Shown here piece by piece: positions 56,010 to 64,000 of a DNA stretch of 64,000 nt. Both the position numbers and the translations under genes were made by a program. This stretch comes from Leptospira soteropolitanensis (GTDB taxonomy: Bacteria; Spirochaetota; Leptospiria; Leptospirales; Leptospiraceae). Where the stretch lies: assembly GCF_026151655.1 (NCBI RefSeq), contig NZ_JAMQPN010000001.1:620001-684000 (forward strand), given 5' to 3'. The notes under the pieces are model-generated. The model was not told where the DNA came from, did no database searches, and worked only from the letters and a program-made list of their open reading frames with translations. The stretch's first letter is position 1. Every line of letters begins with the position of its first letter.

Positions 56010-56825
56010 TTAATCAATTTCCTGACACAAATTCCAAACTTTTTCAGCTTGCCTGAGTTTTAAAACATTATGCGTTCGAATGTAGGGAATTTTGTATCTT
56101 AACAAATGAAGTTCACAAGCCAAAGTGACAAATTCTCTTTCTGCAATTGGTAAATTTCCAAGTACGTTTCCGAGAAATGATTTTCTGGAAACTCCCACCA
56201 TCAATTGCGGAAATTCTAATTTGAGAATTTCTAATTCTTGTAATACGCGAAAGGAAACCATTGGATTTTCACTTAAAAAAAATCCCATTCCTGGATCATA
56301 ACAGAGAGATGATTCTGGGATGTCCATTGCCAGAAGTTCAGAACGTCGGTCCCTAAAAAAAGCCTGGATCTTTCGGATGACTTTTTCTGGTGTGAGATCT
56401 GACTTATTTTTCGCAATATTCCTGTTATGCGAATGCATGATGATTAGTTTTAGCTCTGGGTGTTTTTGAATCGCTGATTTTAAAAAACTGCGGTCACCTT
56501 CGTAGGTAAAACCTGTGATATCGTTAATACATCGCACTCCAGCTTCAATTCCCTTTTGTTGGACTGAAGGGCGAAAACTATCCAAGCTGATCCGAACCCC
56601 TTGGGGGACAAAGTAACGTATTACAGGTTCTACTCTTTGCCATTCTTCTTCTTCGGAAACAAGGCTGGCATTGATGTTTGAGGATTGTCCAGAGACATCC
56701 AACCAATCGGCACCTTCTTGGAGAAGTTTTCTTCCTTGTTCGATTGCATCGTCTGGGTTTAGGAATTTTCCCCCGTCACTAAATGAATCGGTGGTAATGT
56801 TTAAGATTCCGAAGATTTCGGCCAT
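56010..56825 (-). CDS. folP: Dihydropteroate synthase
   Basis: The 271-residue TIM-barrel enzyme has the FolP signatures ILNITTDSFSDGGKF (pterin phosphate binding), WLDVSGQSSN (a variant of DIGGEST, with Q), ISLDSFRPSVQ and INDITGF, plus MVGVSRKSFLGNVL at the C-terminal sulfonamide-sensitive site. It condenses dihydropterin pyrophosphate with p-aminobenzoate in folate synthesis. It is transcribed away from the OmpA gene and stands alone here, without folK or folB beside it. Confidence 0.95.
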   Translation of the reverse strand: MAEIFGILNITTDSFSDGGKFLNPDDAIEQGRKLLQEGADWLDVSGQSSNINASLVSEEEEWQRVEPVIRYFVPQGVRISLDSFRPSVQQKGIEAGVRCINDITGFTYEGDRSFLKSAIQKHPELKLIIMHSHNRNIAKNKSDLTPEKVIRKIQAFFRDRRSELLAMDIPESSLCYDPGMGFFLSENPMVSFRVLQELEILKLEFPQLMVGVSRKSFLGNVLGNLPIAEREFVTLACELHLLRYKIPYIRTHNVLKLRQAEKVWNLCQEID

Positions 56826-56875
56826 GTAGGAGTAGGATTCTCGGTAAAGCTGGTCCTAAAAGCCTTATTTTTCCC

Positions 56876-56904
56876 TTGGCAGAAAATTCCGATTAGCCGA
56901 TACA
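56876..56904 (+). promoter_or_regulatory. Candidate sigma70-type promoter for the OmpA/PD40 operon
   Basis: TTGGCA (56876-56881) and GATACA (56899-56904) are separated by 17 bases, the ideal spacing. The -35 matches the TTGACA consensus in 5 of 6 positions, but the -10 match to TATAAT is weak. Transcription would start about 8 bases before the ATG at 56920, leaving AGGAGA (56906-56911) as the ribosome site. That leaves almost no leader, so this is a tentative call. Confidence 0.3.
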
Positions 56905-56919
56905 TAGGAGAGACGGCAG

Positions 56920-58932
56920 ATGAAAAAACTCCTTACTTTCTTAATCATTTTGGCATTCCCACTTCTGGCTCAGCCTTTACCGAAAGTGAAAGATGTAAGG
57001 TTTTACCAGCCACTCAACACACAAAATGTGGAGTATAACCCCATCATTTCTCCCACAGGCAGATATCTGGTTTTCCAATCCAACAGGCCTGGTGGAGAAG
57101 GAGGGATGGACATTTGGGTTTCTGAAAACTTAAGTTTTCCTGACCGAATGAAATTGCCGGTTTGGTCACCACCCAAAAACTTTCGGGAACTCAACACATC
57201 CAATTTTGAAGGTATGTTTTCGATCCTCTTTGATGAAGAGGAAAAACCTTACGAACTGTATTTTACATCGGTTCGTGATAAAACCCAAGCAGACCCTAAA
57301 AAGAACCGTGAAGGTTATGACGGACTCAATATCTATTATACTAAAATCAACCAAAGAACAGGCCTTTGGTCCATTCCTGTTCATTTAAATGAAGTTAATT
57401 CGCATTTTGAAGACAAAATGCCTGCAGTTTCGCCTGATGGTTGTTCAATGGTATTTTCATCCAATCGACCTGGTGGACTGGGAGGATTTGACCTTTGGAT
57501 TTCCAAACGAGAACCGATCACAGAAACTAAAGAAAAAAACCCAGATAAACCTACCATTCAATGTAGAGATGGAGTTTGGCAAAAACCTATTTCTATGGGA
57601 ACTTTGATTAATACAAACGATGATGAAATTAGTCCTAGATACCATTGGGATGGATTACGTTTGTATTTTAGCTCCAACCGAGGAGATAAAAATCGTAAAT
57701 TTAGTTTTTATTATAGTGAATATGATGTATCACAAAAAACTTTCGTTACCCCGGTTTTATTAGGATCTCCTTTTAATACCAAAGAACAATTGTCAGGTGA
57801 ATCAACAGGATTTCCTTTTGATACTCCGGCAGATTATTCTACATATAGCCTTTGGGAAGAAAGTGATAACGAAGGAATCTCAGTCACTTTCGATGATTTG
57901 TGGTTTTATTTTTCTTCCAACAGGCCCGGTGGGGAAGGCCAATTCGATATCTATCGAACTATGGTTCCAGAAGACCTTCGTCGTAGTTATGAATTTCTAT
58001 TTCGTGGGTTAGTTCTAGATGGATCGGAAGCAATTATGATTGGTCTCGATTCGACACTTAAAATTTACGATGATACAAGACCCATCCAAGTGATTACTTC
58101 TAAACGAATTGGTGGGGATCTTTCCATTGCCGATGCGGAAAACTTTCGCACTACAATCAAAACTGGAAAACTTTACCGAGTGGAAGTGTCTTCACCTGGA
58201 TTTCATCCTACAGAGTTACTTTTGGATTTAAGAGGGAACGTAGGAAAAGATAAGGAACAATATTCTCAAATTATCTTACAACCCATTCGACAGGCAAAAG
58301 ACGAACGCCCTGATAAAACCATCCAAGGAATTCGTTTTATAGTGAAAGATAAAAAAACTGATTTGGTAATCCCGAATGCGATTTGTTATTATTTTGATGA
58401 TCTCACAAGAAAAGGAAAATCCTTAGAATCCAAAGATGCTCATTTTGATTTGGAAAAATCGCCGACTATGGATTTTGAAATTTTGGTTAGGGCCAAAGGT
58501 TTTAAAGAAGAAACTTTCCTATTTGCAAAAGAGAAAATTTCTGGAATGGAAGGAAAAGATACCGTACTTTATCTAAGAAATCTAAATGATTTTGATAGTT
58601 TGTACAATACAATTATTTATTTCCCGTTCAATGAACGAACATTGAGTGATGAAGATAAGAAAAAATTGGATCTTTTTGCGGACTTCCTTATTCAACATAA
58701 AAATGAAAAAGTTGAAATTGGTGGACATACGGATAATATAGGGAATAAAGAATACAATATCAGTTTGAGTGAAGATAGAGCCATTTCCGTTTATCAATAT
58801 CTTCGATTGAAAGGTGTTCCTAAGGAAAGAATGAAGGTACAAGCTTACCATTATTCTCAACCAATTTCGGAAAATGAAACAGAAGAAGGTCGTTCGCGTA
58901 ATAGGCGCGTGAATTTCAAGAAGATAGACTAA
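56920..58932 (+). CDS. OmpA-family protein with PD40 beta-propeller repeats
   Basis: The 670-residue protein has a signal peptide (about 1-18) and an N-terminal propeller with at least four PD40/WD40-like repeats ending in the motif SNRPGG (for example VFQSNRPGGEGGMDIWVS and FSSNRPGGLGGFDLWIS). Beta-rich linker domains (about 360-550) and a C-terminal OmpA peptidoglycan-binding domain (IGGHTDNIGNKEYNISLSEDRA, NRRVNFKK) follow. It probably tethers outer-membrane partners to the cell wall. The ribosome site AGGAGA is 8 bases upstream. It is cotranscribed with the PilZ-like gene 1 base downstream. Confidence 0.87.
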   Translation: MKKLLTFLIILAFPLLAQPLPKVKDVRFYQPLNTQNVEYNPIISPTGRYLVFQSNRPGGEGGMDIWVSENLSFPDRMKLPVWSPPKNFRELNTSNFEGMFSILFDEEEKPYELYFTSVRDKTQADPKKNREGYDGLNIYYTKINQRTGLWSIPVHLNEVNSHFEDKMPAVSPDGCSMVFSSNRPGGLGGFDLWISKREPITETKEKNPDKPTIQCRDGVWQKPISMGTLINTNDDEISPRYHWDGLRLYFSSNRGDKNRKFSFYYSEYDVSQKTFVTPVLLGSPFNTKEQLSGESTGFPFDTPADYSTYSLWEESDNEGISVTFDDLWFYFSSNRPGGEGQFDIYRTMVPEDLRRSYEFLFRGLVLDGSEAIMIGLDSTLKIYDDTRPIQVITSKRIGGDLSIADAENFRTTIKTGKLYRVEVSSPGFHPTELLLDLRGNVGKDKEQYSQIILQPIRQAKDERPDKTIQGIRFIVKDKKTDLVIPNAICYYFDDLTRKGKSLESKDAHFDLEKSPTMDFEILVRAKGFKEETFLFAKEKISGMEGKDTVLYLRNLNDFDSLYNTIIYFPFNERTLSDEDKKKLDLFADFLIQHKNEKVEIGGHTDNIGNKEYNISLSEDRAISVYQYLRLKGVPKERMKVQAYHYSQPISENETEEGRSRNRRVNFKKID

Positions 58933-58933
58933 T

Positions 58934-60058
58934 ATGATCAATCGCGTTAAAATTCATTTCGACCAAGAAAGAGATTACGTTCCTTTAGAAGCCGTACGTA
59001 CTTTGCCCGAGTTTTTCAAACAGATGATGGGTGGAAATGGATTGTTTTTAAAAGGATACGACACTCCGATTCGAGTGAAGTTTAAAGGGGAAAGACCTGA
59101 TGGTGCTCATATTTGGGAACTCGAAACCATTCCCGAACTAATTGAAACGATTTTTACGGTCCAGGCAACACCTAGTTTTCACGTAGAAGTGGATTATGAA
59201 TTGATCAACCAAAAGGATAACTTACTTCTTGGTAAAATTATTGATCGTAGACAAACTTATACAACAAGACAAGATCCTAGAAATGAAAAGGTTCGAGGCA
59301 ATGTAGTTGCTTCTAATTTTTTGGTCGCAAAAACGAATATCGACTTTTCCAAGCTAACGGGAGTGAGTTCACAAGTTATTTTATCTGATATTCAAAGAAC
59401 TGTCCTTCGCGATTTCCCGCAATCTAAAGTAGTTTTTCTTTCGGTATCCATCCATAGCGATGAAATCGATTTGATGAAAGAACATAAAAAACCTATCTTT
59501 ATTTTGGATACGGAAACTTTTGTTTCCTTTTCTTCAGAAGATGTATTTGATCCTAAAAAAACTTTTGAAGATGAGTTTTTGTTGGATGATAAAATTCAAG
59601 AATATAAAAAGAAAAAAATTGGTTCTTTTATCTATTATCCTTTGTTCATTCAAATGAAAGACATGCATTTCTTTGCATATCTCTCTCTTGAAACAGAGAG
59701 AACTGGGATTCCAGAAGTGGTTTTAGATCTCTTTAAAGAGGTTGAACGTACGTTTCAGGAAAGAATCATGGATTCAAATACCCATATTCTTGATATCAGA
59801 CAAAACGTACTCAACGTTTCCCGAGGTGGAGTTGCCTTGGAAGTTAACGATATGGAAATTATCAAAGCATTGAAAGTGAAACCTACATTTACTTTAGATA
59901 TCAATTTCAAATTACAGGCACCGATTCGAATGGCAGTAGAATTACGTCATTTAGAAGAGGTGAATGATTATTTTAGATTGGGTGGAAGAATCACAGGTGT
60001 CAGCGGCGATAAAAAAGCCAAAGAGATTTACCATAGTCTTATTGAATTTTTCGGCTGA
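58934..60058 (+). CDS. PilZ-like protein, possible c-di-GMP effector
   Basis: The 374-residue cytoplasmic protein shows PilZ-type features: an arginine-rich stretch IIDRRQTYTTRQDPR (RxxxR-like) at about residues 110-125 and, near the C-terminus, NVLNVSRGGVALEV matching the (D/N)xSxxG motif. The two lie unusually far apart, so a divided or two-domain arrangement is likely. I recall similar proteins annotated as DUF1577 in Leptospira. c-di-GMP binding is plausible but unproven. It begins one base after the OmpA stop. Confidence 0.7.
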   Translation: MINRVKIHFDQERDYVPLEAVRTLPEFFKQMMGGNGLFLKGYDTPIRVKFKGERPDGAHIWELETIPELIETIFTVQATPSFHVEVDYELINQKDNLLLGKIIDRRQTYTTRQDPRNEKVRGNVVASNFLVAKTNIDFSKLTGVSSQVILSDIQRTVLRDFPQSKVVFLSVSIHSDEIDLMKEHKKPIFILDTETFVSFSSEDVFDPKKTFEDEFLLDDKIQEYKKKKIGSFIYYPLFIQMKDMHFFAYLSLETERTGIPEVVLDLFKEVERTFQERIMDSNTHILDIRQNVLNVSRGGVALEVNDMEIIKALKVKPTFTLDINFKLQAPIRMAVELRHLEEVNDYFRLGGRITGVSGDKKAKEIYHSLIEFFG

Positions 60059-60091
60059 TCTTACTTAGGTTCAGGTTCCAGGGGCCATATA

Positions 60092-61405
60092 TTGAAAGAG
60101 CAAAAACTAACAACAGAAAACTATAAGGGCACTAGGGATTTTTATCCTGAAGATATGCGCCTTCGCAATTATTTATTCTCCGTGATGAAAGATGTCGTCA
60201 GGTCCTATGGGTATGAAGAATACGATGGTCCGATGGTGGAATCTTTGGATCTCTATCGGGCCAAAACTGGGGAAGAAATTGTAGGAAAACAAATTTATAA
60301 TTTCATTGATAAGGGCGACCGCGAAGTTGCAATTCGACCTGAAATGACACCAACAGTTGCAAGGATGGTGGCAAAAAAACTGAGAGACCTTCCACGCCCC
60401 ATTCGTTGGTTTTCGATCCCAAATCTTTGGAGATATGAACAACCAGGACATGGCCGACTTCGTGAACATTGGCAATTAAATGTAGATATGTTTGGCGTAA
60501 CTAACCAAAGAGCTGAATTGGAAATTTTATCTTTGGCTTGTGATATCCTTTTTGCCTTTGGTGCACCACGGAACAGTTTTAAAGTAACAATTTCTCATAG
60601 ATCACTTCTAGATGAGTTTCTGTTAGACGGTCTAAAAGTGAGCCCTAACCAAGCACATGAAGTTTCTAAAATTTTAGATAAAAAGAATAAAATTACGGAA
60701 GAAGAATATACCAATCTTGTTTCGAAAACTATTCCAAATGACCCAACGGCTGTTTCAAAGATAAATTTGTTTCTTGCGGCAACTACAGATACTCTTGATC
60801 AAATACCAGGAATCAAAACGGAAACAAGAAGTACAATCCAAACTTTGTTTCAAGATTTAAAAACAATTGGCTTAGATGATATTGTAATTTTTGATCCTTC
60901 TGTTGTTAGAGGGTTTGATTATTATACTGGATTTATATTTGAAATTTTTGATACTTCACCTCAGAACAAACGTTCGTTATATGGTGGTGGAAGATATGAT
61001 AATTTAATCGGTCTATTTTCGAACGAAGAACTTTCTGGGATTGGGTTTGGGTTAGGTGACGTTACTCTTCAGAATTTTTTAACTGTCCACAATCTATTAC
61101 CCAAATTCGCCAATGATTCTACAGTTTATATTCCACTTTTAGACGAGTCTACTTTTGCTGAGAATCATAATTTTGCAAAAGAGCTACGAAAGGAAAAAAT
61201 CTCTGCTGAAGTATCTTTAGTTTCTCAAAAAATGGGTAAACAACTTTCTTATGCAGAAAAGAAAGGATACCGTTGGATTTTACTACGTGGTGAAGACGAA
61301 ATTAAAGCTGGTACTGTGACATTAAAAGATATGGCCACAAGGAACCAATGGACTTTTTCTTTTGCAGAAGCGCTTCATAAGATAAAAGAAGAGCTTTCTA
61401 AATGA
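60092..61405 (+). CDS. hisS: Histidine--tRNA ligase
   Basis: The 437-residue class II synthetase starts with TTG at 60092, with AGGGG about 9 bases upstream. Class II motifs are visible: motif 2 in IPNLWRYEQPGHGRLREHWQ (ATP binding), the HisRS hallmark VVRGFDYYTGFIFE, and LYGGGRYDNLIG, followed by the C-terminal anticodon domain. It charges tRNA-His. The conserved Arg in RGFDYYTG catalyses activation. It is cotranscribed with the PAP2 gene, overlapping it by 4 bases. Confidence 0.96.
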   Translation: MKEQKLTTENYKGTRDFYPEDMRLRNYLFSVMKDVVRSYGYEEYDGPMVESLDLYRAKTGEEIVGKQIYNFIDKGDREVAIRPEMTPTVARMVAKKLRDLPRPIRWFSIPNLWRYEQPGHGRLREHWQLNVDMFGVTNQRAELEILSLACDILFAFGAPRNSFKVTISHRSLLDEFLLDGLKVSPNQAHEVSKILDKKNKITEEEYTNLVSKTIPNDPTAVSKINLFLAATTDTLDQIPGIKTETRSTIQTLFQDLKTIGLDDIVIFDPSVVRGFDYYTGFIFEIFDTSPQNKRSLYGGGRYDNLIGLFSNEELSGIGFGLGDVTLQNFLTVHNLLPKFANDSTVYIPLLDESTFAENHNFAKELRKEKISAEVSLVSQKMGKQLSYAEKKGYRWILLRGEDEIKAGTVTLKDMATRNQWTFSFAEALHKIKEELSK

Positions 61406-61935
61406 ATTTAATTTCAAAAATTGATTTAAAATTTTCGATTTGGATTCAAAAAAATCTCCACCATCCTCGTTTGAGTTGGGTATTGTCTCGGGTTAACCGT
61501 GGGGAAATGTTTGCGTTAGTTTTGTTACCACTTATGTTTTTAAGTGATTTATACAAACCAGTTTATATTAGTTTACCATTCGTTTTGATTTTTACTTACC
61601 TTACAGATCGATTGGTTTTGGCTTTAAAAAAATATTTCGCAAGAAAACGTCCCCTGGTTAGTGTTATGGGAAAAGTGGATTCTAATCCAGATATGAAACA
61701 TTCTTTTCCTTCAGCACATAGTGCTAATTCCATTGTAGTATCGACTATATTGGTTTTTGCATTTCACGAAACCCCGTTTTTCTTTTTCTTTAGTTTGTTT
61801 GCTGGTGTAGGGCGACTAGTTACCTTACATCATTTTGTGAGTGATATAGTGGGAGGATGGATCATTGGTTTTGGAATAGGACTCATTGCTGTGCTAGTTC
61901 ATTATTACCTTTGGCCTTATTGTGTAACATTATGA
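61402..61935 (+). CDS. PAP2-family membrane phosphatase
   Basis: The 177-residue membrane protein has four or five helices and the tripartite phosphatidate phosphatase signature: [10 protein letters not shown] (KxxxxxxRP), [10 protein letters not shown] (PSGH-like with catalytic His) and [16 protein letters not shown] (SRxxxxxHxxxD form). It probably dephosphorylates an isoprenyl or lipid phosphate, such as undecaprenyl pyrophosphate. Start and end overlap its neighbours by 4 bases (ATGA), so it lies in an operon with hisS and the acyltransferase gene. Confidence 0.9.
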   Translation: MNLISKIDLKFSIWIQKNLHHPRLSWVLSRVNRGEMFALVLLPLMFLSDLYKPVYISLPFVLIFTYLTDRLVLALKKYFARKRPLVSVMGKVDSNPDMKHSFPSAHSANSIVVSTILVFAFHETPFFFFFSLFAGVGRLVTLHHFVSDIVGGWIIGFGIGLIAVLVHYYLWPYCVTL

Positions 61936-62837
61936 AACAGATTGGGTATTTTATTTCTTTTTTAATCGTTTATTTGTTCTATTTTCCATTTAAGGTTCTT
62001 CCATATAAATGGTGTTTGGCGTATGGAATCTTTTTGACTAAACTTATTTATCCTCTTGATAAGAAACATAGAAAAGTTGCTGCTGATAATATTCGTTTTG
62101 CCTTTCCTGCCTATACCGAAGAACAAATTTTAAACTTAGTAAAAGCTCACTATCGTCATTTGGGTATCCTTCTTGCTCATACCCTTTGGGCTCCAAGAAT
62201 GACTAAAAAATGGTTAGATGAAAATTTACTTATCGATGCTGAGAGTTTAAAAATTGAAGAAGAAACTAAAAAACAAGGTGTCGGAGTGATTTTAATTTCA
62301 GGTCACTTTGGTACTTGGGAAATTTTAGTTCAGTTTTTAGGAATTCGTATGAAGGGTGGGGGAATTTACAAGAAGGTAAGGAATCCCTTTGTTGATCAGT
62401 TACTTCGTCGTATGCGATCTAAAAATGGGGTAGTACTTGTGCCAGTACAAGAATCGACTCAGGTGATTAAACTTCTCAAACAAGGATACTGGATCGGATT
62501 TGGTGCTGACCAGAATGCTGGCAAAGCAGGAATTTTTGTTCCTTTTATGAACAGGCAAGCATCTACTTTTGTAGGACCTGCTCTCATGGCCTACTTAACC
62601 GGTGCCAAGATGTTATACTATTCCGTATTAGCTGGTGAAAATGGAAAGGTCATTGTTCGCGTTAAGGATTTAGGCTTTGTTGATAAAAAACTTTATCCAT
62701 CAAAGGATGAAGTCATTCGACATTATACGGAACTTTGGACTAAGACTTTAGAGGAAGAAGTTAAGTTGTTTCCGGAGCAGTACTTTTGGGTCCACCGTCG
62801 GTGGAGAACCCAACCGCAAGTTACAGAAAACAACTAG
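61932..62837 (+). CDS. LpxL/HtrB-like lysophospholipid acyltransferase family protein
   Basis: ATG 61932 is chosen (301 residues), overlapping the PAP2 stop by 4 bases; an earlier start would sit deep in that gene. An N-terminal membrane helix is followed by the acyltransferase motif [14 protein letters not shown] (catalytic His with Glu five residues on, HX4E). [19 protein letters not shown] and a C-terminal FWVHRRW typical of late lipid A acyltransferases are also present. It adds a fatty acid to lipid A or a related lipid at the inner membrane. Confidence 0.9.
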   Translation: MKQIGYFISFLIVYLFYFPFKVLPYKWCLAYGIFLTKLIYPLDKKHRKVAADNIRFAFPAYTEEQILNLVKAHYRHLGILLAHTLWAPRMTKKWLDENLLIDAESLKIEEETKKQGVGVILISGHFGTWEILVQFLGIRMKGGGIYKKVRNPFVDQLLRRMRSKNGVVLVPVQESTQVIKLLKQGYWIGFGADQNAGKAGIFVPFMNRQASTFVGPALMAYLTGAKMLYYSVLAGENGKVIVRVKDLGFVDKKLYPSKDEVIRHYTELWTKTLEEEVKLFPEQYFWVHRRWRTQPQVTENN

Positions 62838-62904
62838 AAGTTGAAAGATTAGAATTCTAAAAGTAAAAGTCTAATCTTTCAAATGCCAATCTCAAATCTC
62901 GGAG

Positions 62905-64000
62905 TTATTCTCCGAGAAGTGCCAGTGTTGGTTTGTGACGAATTGAACCATTTTCAGCAATCATACATGCATCGATAATTTCGTCTTCTAAGTTGATATT
63001 GAACTGTTTTTCTTTATTAACAAAAAGTTTTAGGAAATTCACAATATTCTTTGCATACATTTTACTTGCATCCATTGGTTGTGTACTTTGTAAGTTTGAA
63101 TTTCCAATGATCGTAATTCCTTTGTAAACAATGGTTTTGTCATTCTCGGTAACTTCACAGTTTCCACCATTAACAGCCGCAAGGTCTACAATCACTGAAC
63201 CTTGCCTCATTTTATCTACCATATCTTTTGTGATGAGTAGTGGAGCTTTTCTTCCTGGAATGAGTGCCGTTGTGATAATAATATCGGCTTTTTCTGCGTA
63301 CTTTGCAATGGCTTCTTTTTGCCTACGTTGGTAATCTTCTGATTGTTCAACCGCATAACCACCAGTTTTCGATGCATCCGCTGCACCTTCTACTTCAACA
63401 AATTTGGCACCGAGTGACATACACTGCTCTTTTACTTCAGGTCTAGTGTCAAATACATCAACCACTGCCCCTAATCGACGAGAAGTTGCAATCGCTTGGA
63501 GTCCGGCAACACCAGCGCCTAGGATCAGAACTCTTGCTGGAGTAATGGTTCCTGCTGCTGTTGTTAACATTGGGAAAAAACGACTATAGTTGGACGCGGC
63601 TAGTAAAACTGCTTTGTATCCTGAAACAGTTGCTTGACTACTAAGAACATCCATAGATTGCGCACGAGTGATTCGCGGGATAGTGTCCATTGAGAAAATC
63701 TTAAAAGATGCATTGGCAATTTCTTTTACTTTTTTAGGGAAGGCAAGAGGAGATAGTGTTGCTATATAGATTTTATCTTTGCCAATCTTTTTTGCACTCG
63801 CTTCGTCCAAAGCATGAATGGATACAACAATGTCCGATTGCGAAAGAATCGTGTCTCTTGATTCTACTGTGGCACCGGATTCTTTATAATCCGTATCGGA
63901 AAAAAATGCATTATCCCCGGCTGTGGTTTCAATGGAAACAGAGAAACCTAGTTTTTTTAAAGGGTCTATTACATCAGGAGTGATAGCCACTCTGTTTTCA
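62905..64000 (-). CDS. pntA: NAD(P) transhydrogenase subunit alpha 1 (partial, 5' end outside window)
   Basis: The last 365 codons are present; the frame stays open to the window edge, and the residues before the apparent GTG at 63990 read ENR, as in the family start GENRVAITP, so that GTG is internal. It belongs to the alanine dehydrogenase/PntA family: RVLILGAGVAGLQAIATSRRLGAVVDVFDTRP (NAD motif in parts), and VIVDLAAVNGGNCE. It is the NAD(H)-binding, membrane-extrinsic part. The C-terminus ends without membrane helices, so the helices are probably in a separate alpha-2 gene. Confidence 0.93.
   Translation of the reverse strand, partial: ENRVAITPDVIDPLKKLGFSVSIETTAGDNAFFSDTDYKESGATVESRDTILSQSDIVVSIHALDEASAKKIGKDKIYIATLSPLAFPKKVKEIANASFKIFSMDTIPRITRAQSMDVLSSQATVSGYKAVLLAASNYSRFFPMLTTAAGTITPARVLILGAGVAGLQAIATSRRLGAVVDVFDTRPEVKEQCMSLGAKFVEVEGAADASKTGGYAVEQSEDYQRRQKEAIAKYAEKADIIITTALIPGRKAPLLITKDMVDKMRQGSVIVDLAAVNGGNCEVTENDKTIVYKGITIIGNSNLQSTQPMDASKMYAKNIVNFLKLFVNKEKQFNINLEDEIIDACMIAENGSIRHKPTLALLGE

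Noticed and set aside
63988..63990. GTG as the start codon of the transhydrogenase gene
   Set aside because: The frame continues to the window edge with residues ENR just before it, matching the conserved GENRVAITP of the family, so the true start lies outside the window.
1..64000. tRNA, rRNA, CRISPR arrays, insertion sequences, riboswitches
   Set aside because: Reading through both strands gave no regularly spaced repeats, transposase genes or recognisable RNA gene sequences; the metF and folP upstream regions are too short for a riboswitch. Divergent RNAs could still be missed by eye.

Overview
The window is dense, AT-rich (high 30s % GC by eye) bacterial DNA. Gene content points to a spirochaete of the genus Leptospira: relaxed-lipobox lipoproteins, several SpoIIE-type phosphatases, an OmpA/PD40 protein, an NAD(P) transhydrogenase alpha-1-like subunit, and many TTG/GTG starts. 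A saprophytic species is plausible, but I cannot prove genus or species from sequence alone. I see no rRNA, tRNA, CRISPR array, insertion sequence or replication origin. No gap between genes exceeds about 200 bases.

Layout. 1-7.9 kb: a DsbD-like thiol reductase, a nitronate monooxygenase-like flavoprotein, a 7TM/SpoIIE phosphatase, a zinc alcohol dehydrogenase with a helical partner, a secreted helical protein and a rhomboid protease. 7.9-13.7 kb: a tightly coupled + strand operon (dehydrogenase-like protein, 816-residue protein with an S-adenosylhomocysteine-hydrolase-like C-terminus, Nudix hydrolase, membrane-anchored nitrilase-fold protein lacking its nucleophile, small Cys-rich protein). 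This is the best candidate here for an undescribed pathway. 13.7-18.9 kb: a lipoprotein/EcsC pair, prfA, then a kexin-like S8 protease without a prodomain followed by a separate prodomain-like protein. 18.9-21.5 kb: a CheY-like regulator, CheC phosphatase and hybrid kinase operon. 21.5-27.8 kb: a MORN lipoprotein, metF, an SDR, birA-coaX, an SGNH hydrolase, a GT39-like membrane enzyme and a STAS protein.

27.9-31.4 kb: a degenerate tyrosine recombinase, then telA with a DUF4870-XpaC-like fusion and an inositol monophosphatase. 31.4-36.7 kb: a surface-glycan locus of three GT4 glycosyltransferases, an unrecognised protein and a divergent NDP-sugar epimerase/reductase. 36.7-47.6 kb: M48 peptidase with YjgN, patatin phospholipase, aminotransferase, SDR, MFS transporter, small hypothetical and lipoprotein genes, a VOC protein, enoyl-CoA hydratase and dcd. 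47.7-55.9 kb: a DUF2147 protein, a soluble zinc-binding chemoreceptor, a 1075-residue HAMP/SpoIIE/TPR phosphatase, RlpA and two TPR proteins. 56-64 kb: folP, OmpA/PD40, PilZ-like, hisS, PAP2, an LpxL-like acyltransferase and a truncated transhydrogenase subunit.

Two themes recur. One is signalling by serine phosphatase/STAS and chemotaxis-type modules. The other is envelope biology: lipoproteins, glycan synthesis, envelope proteases and acyltransferases. Convergent genes overlap tail to tail at seven places, so opposing transcripts must often run into each other. All functional names rest on motifs read by eye from translations. No database search was possible.
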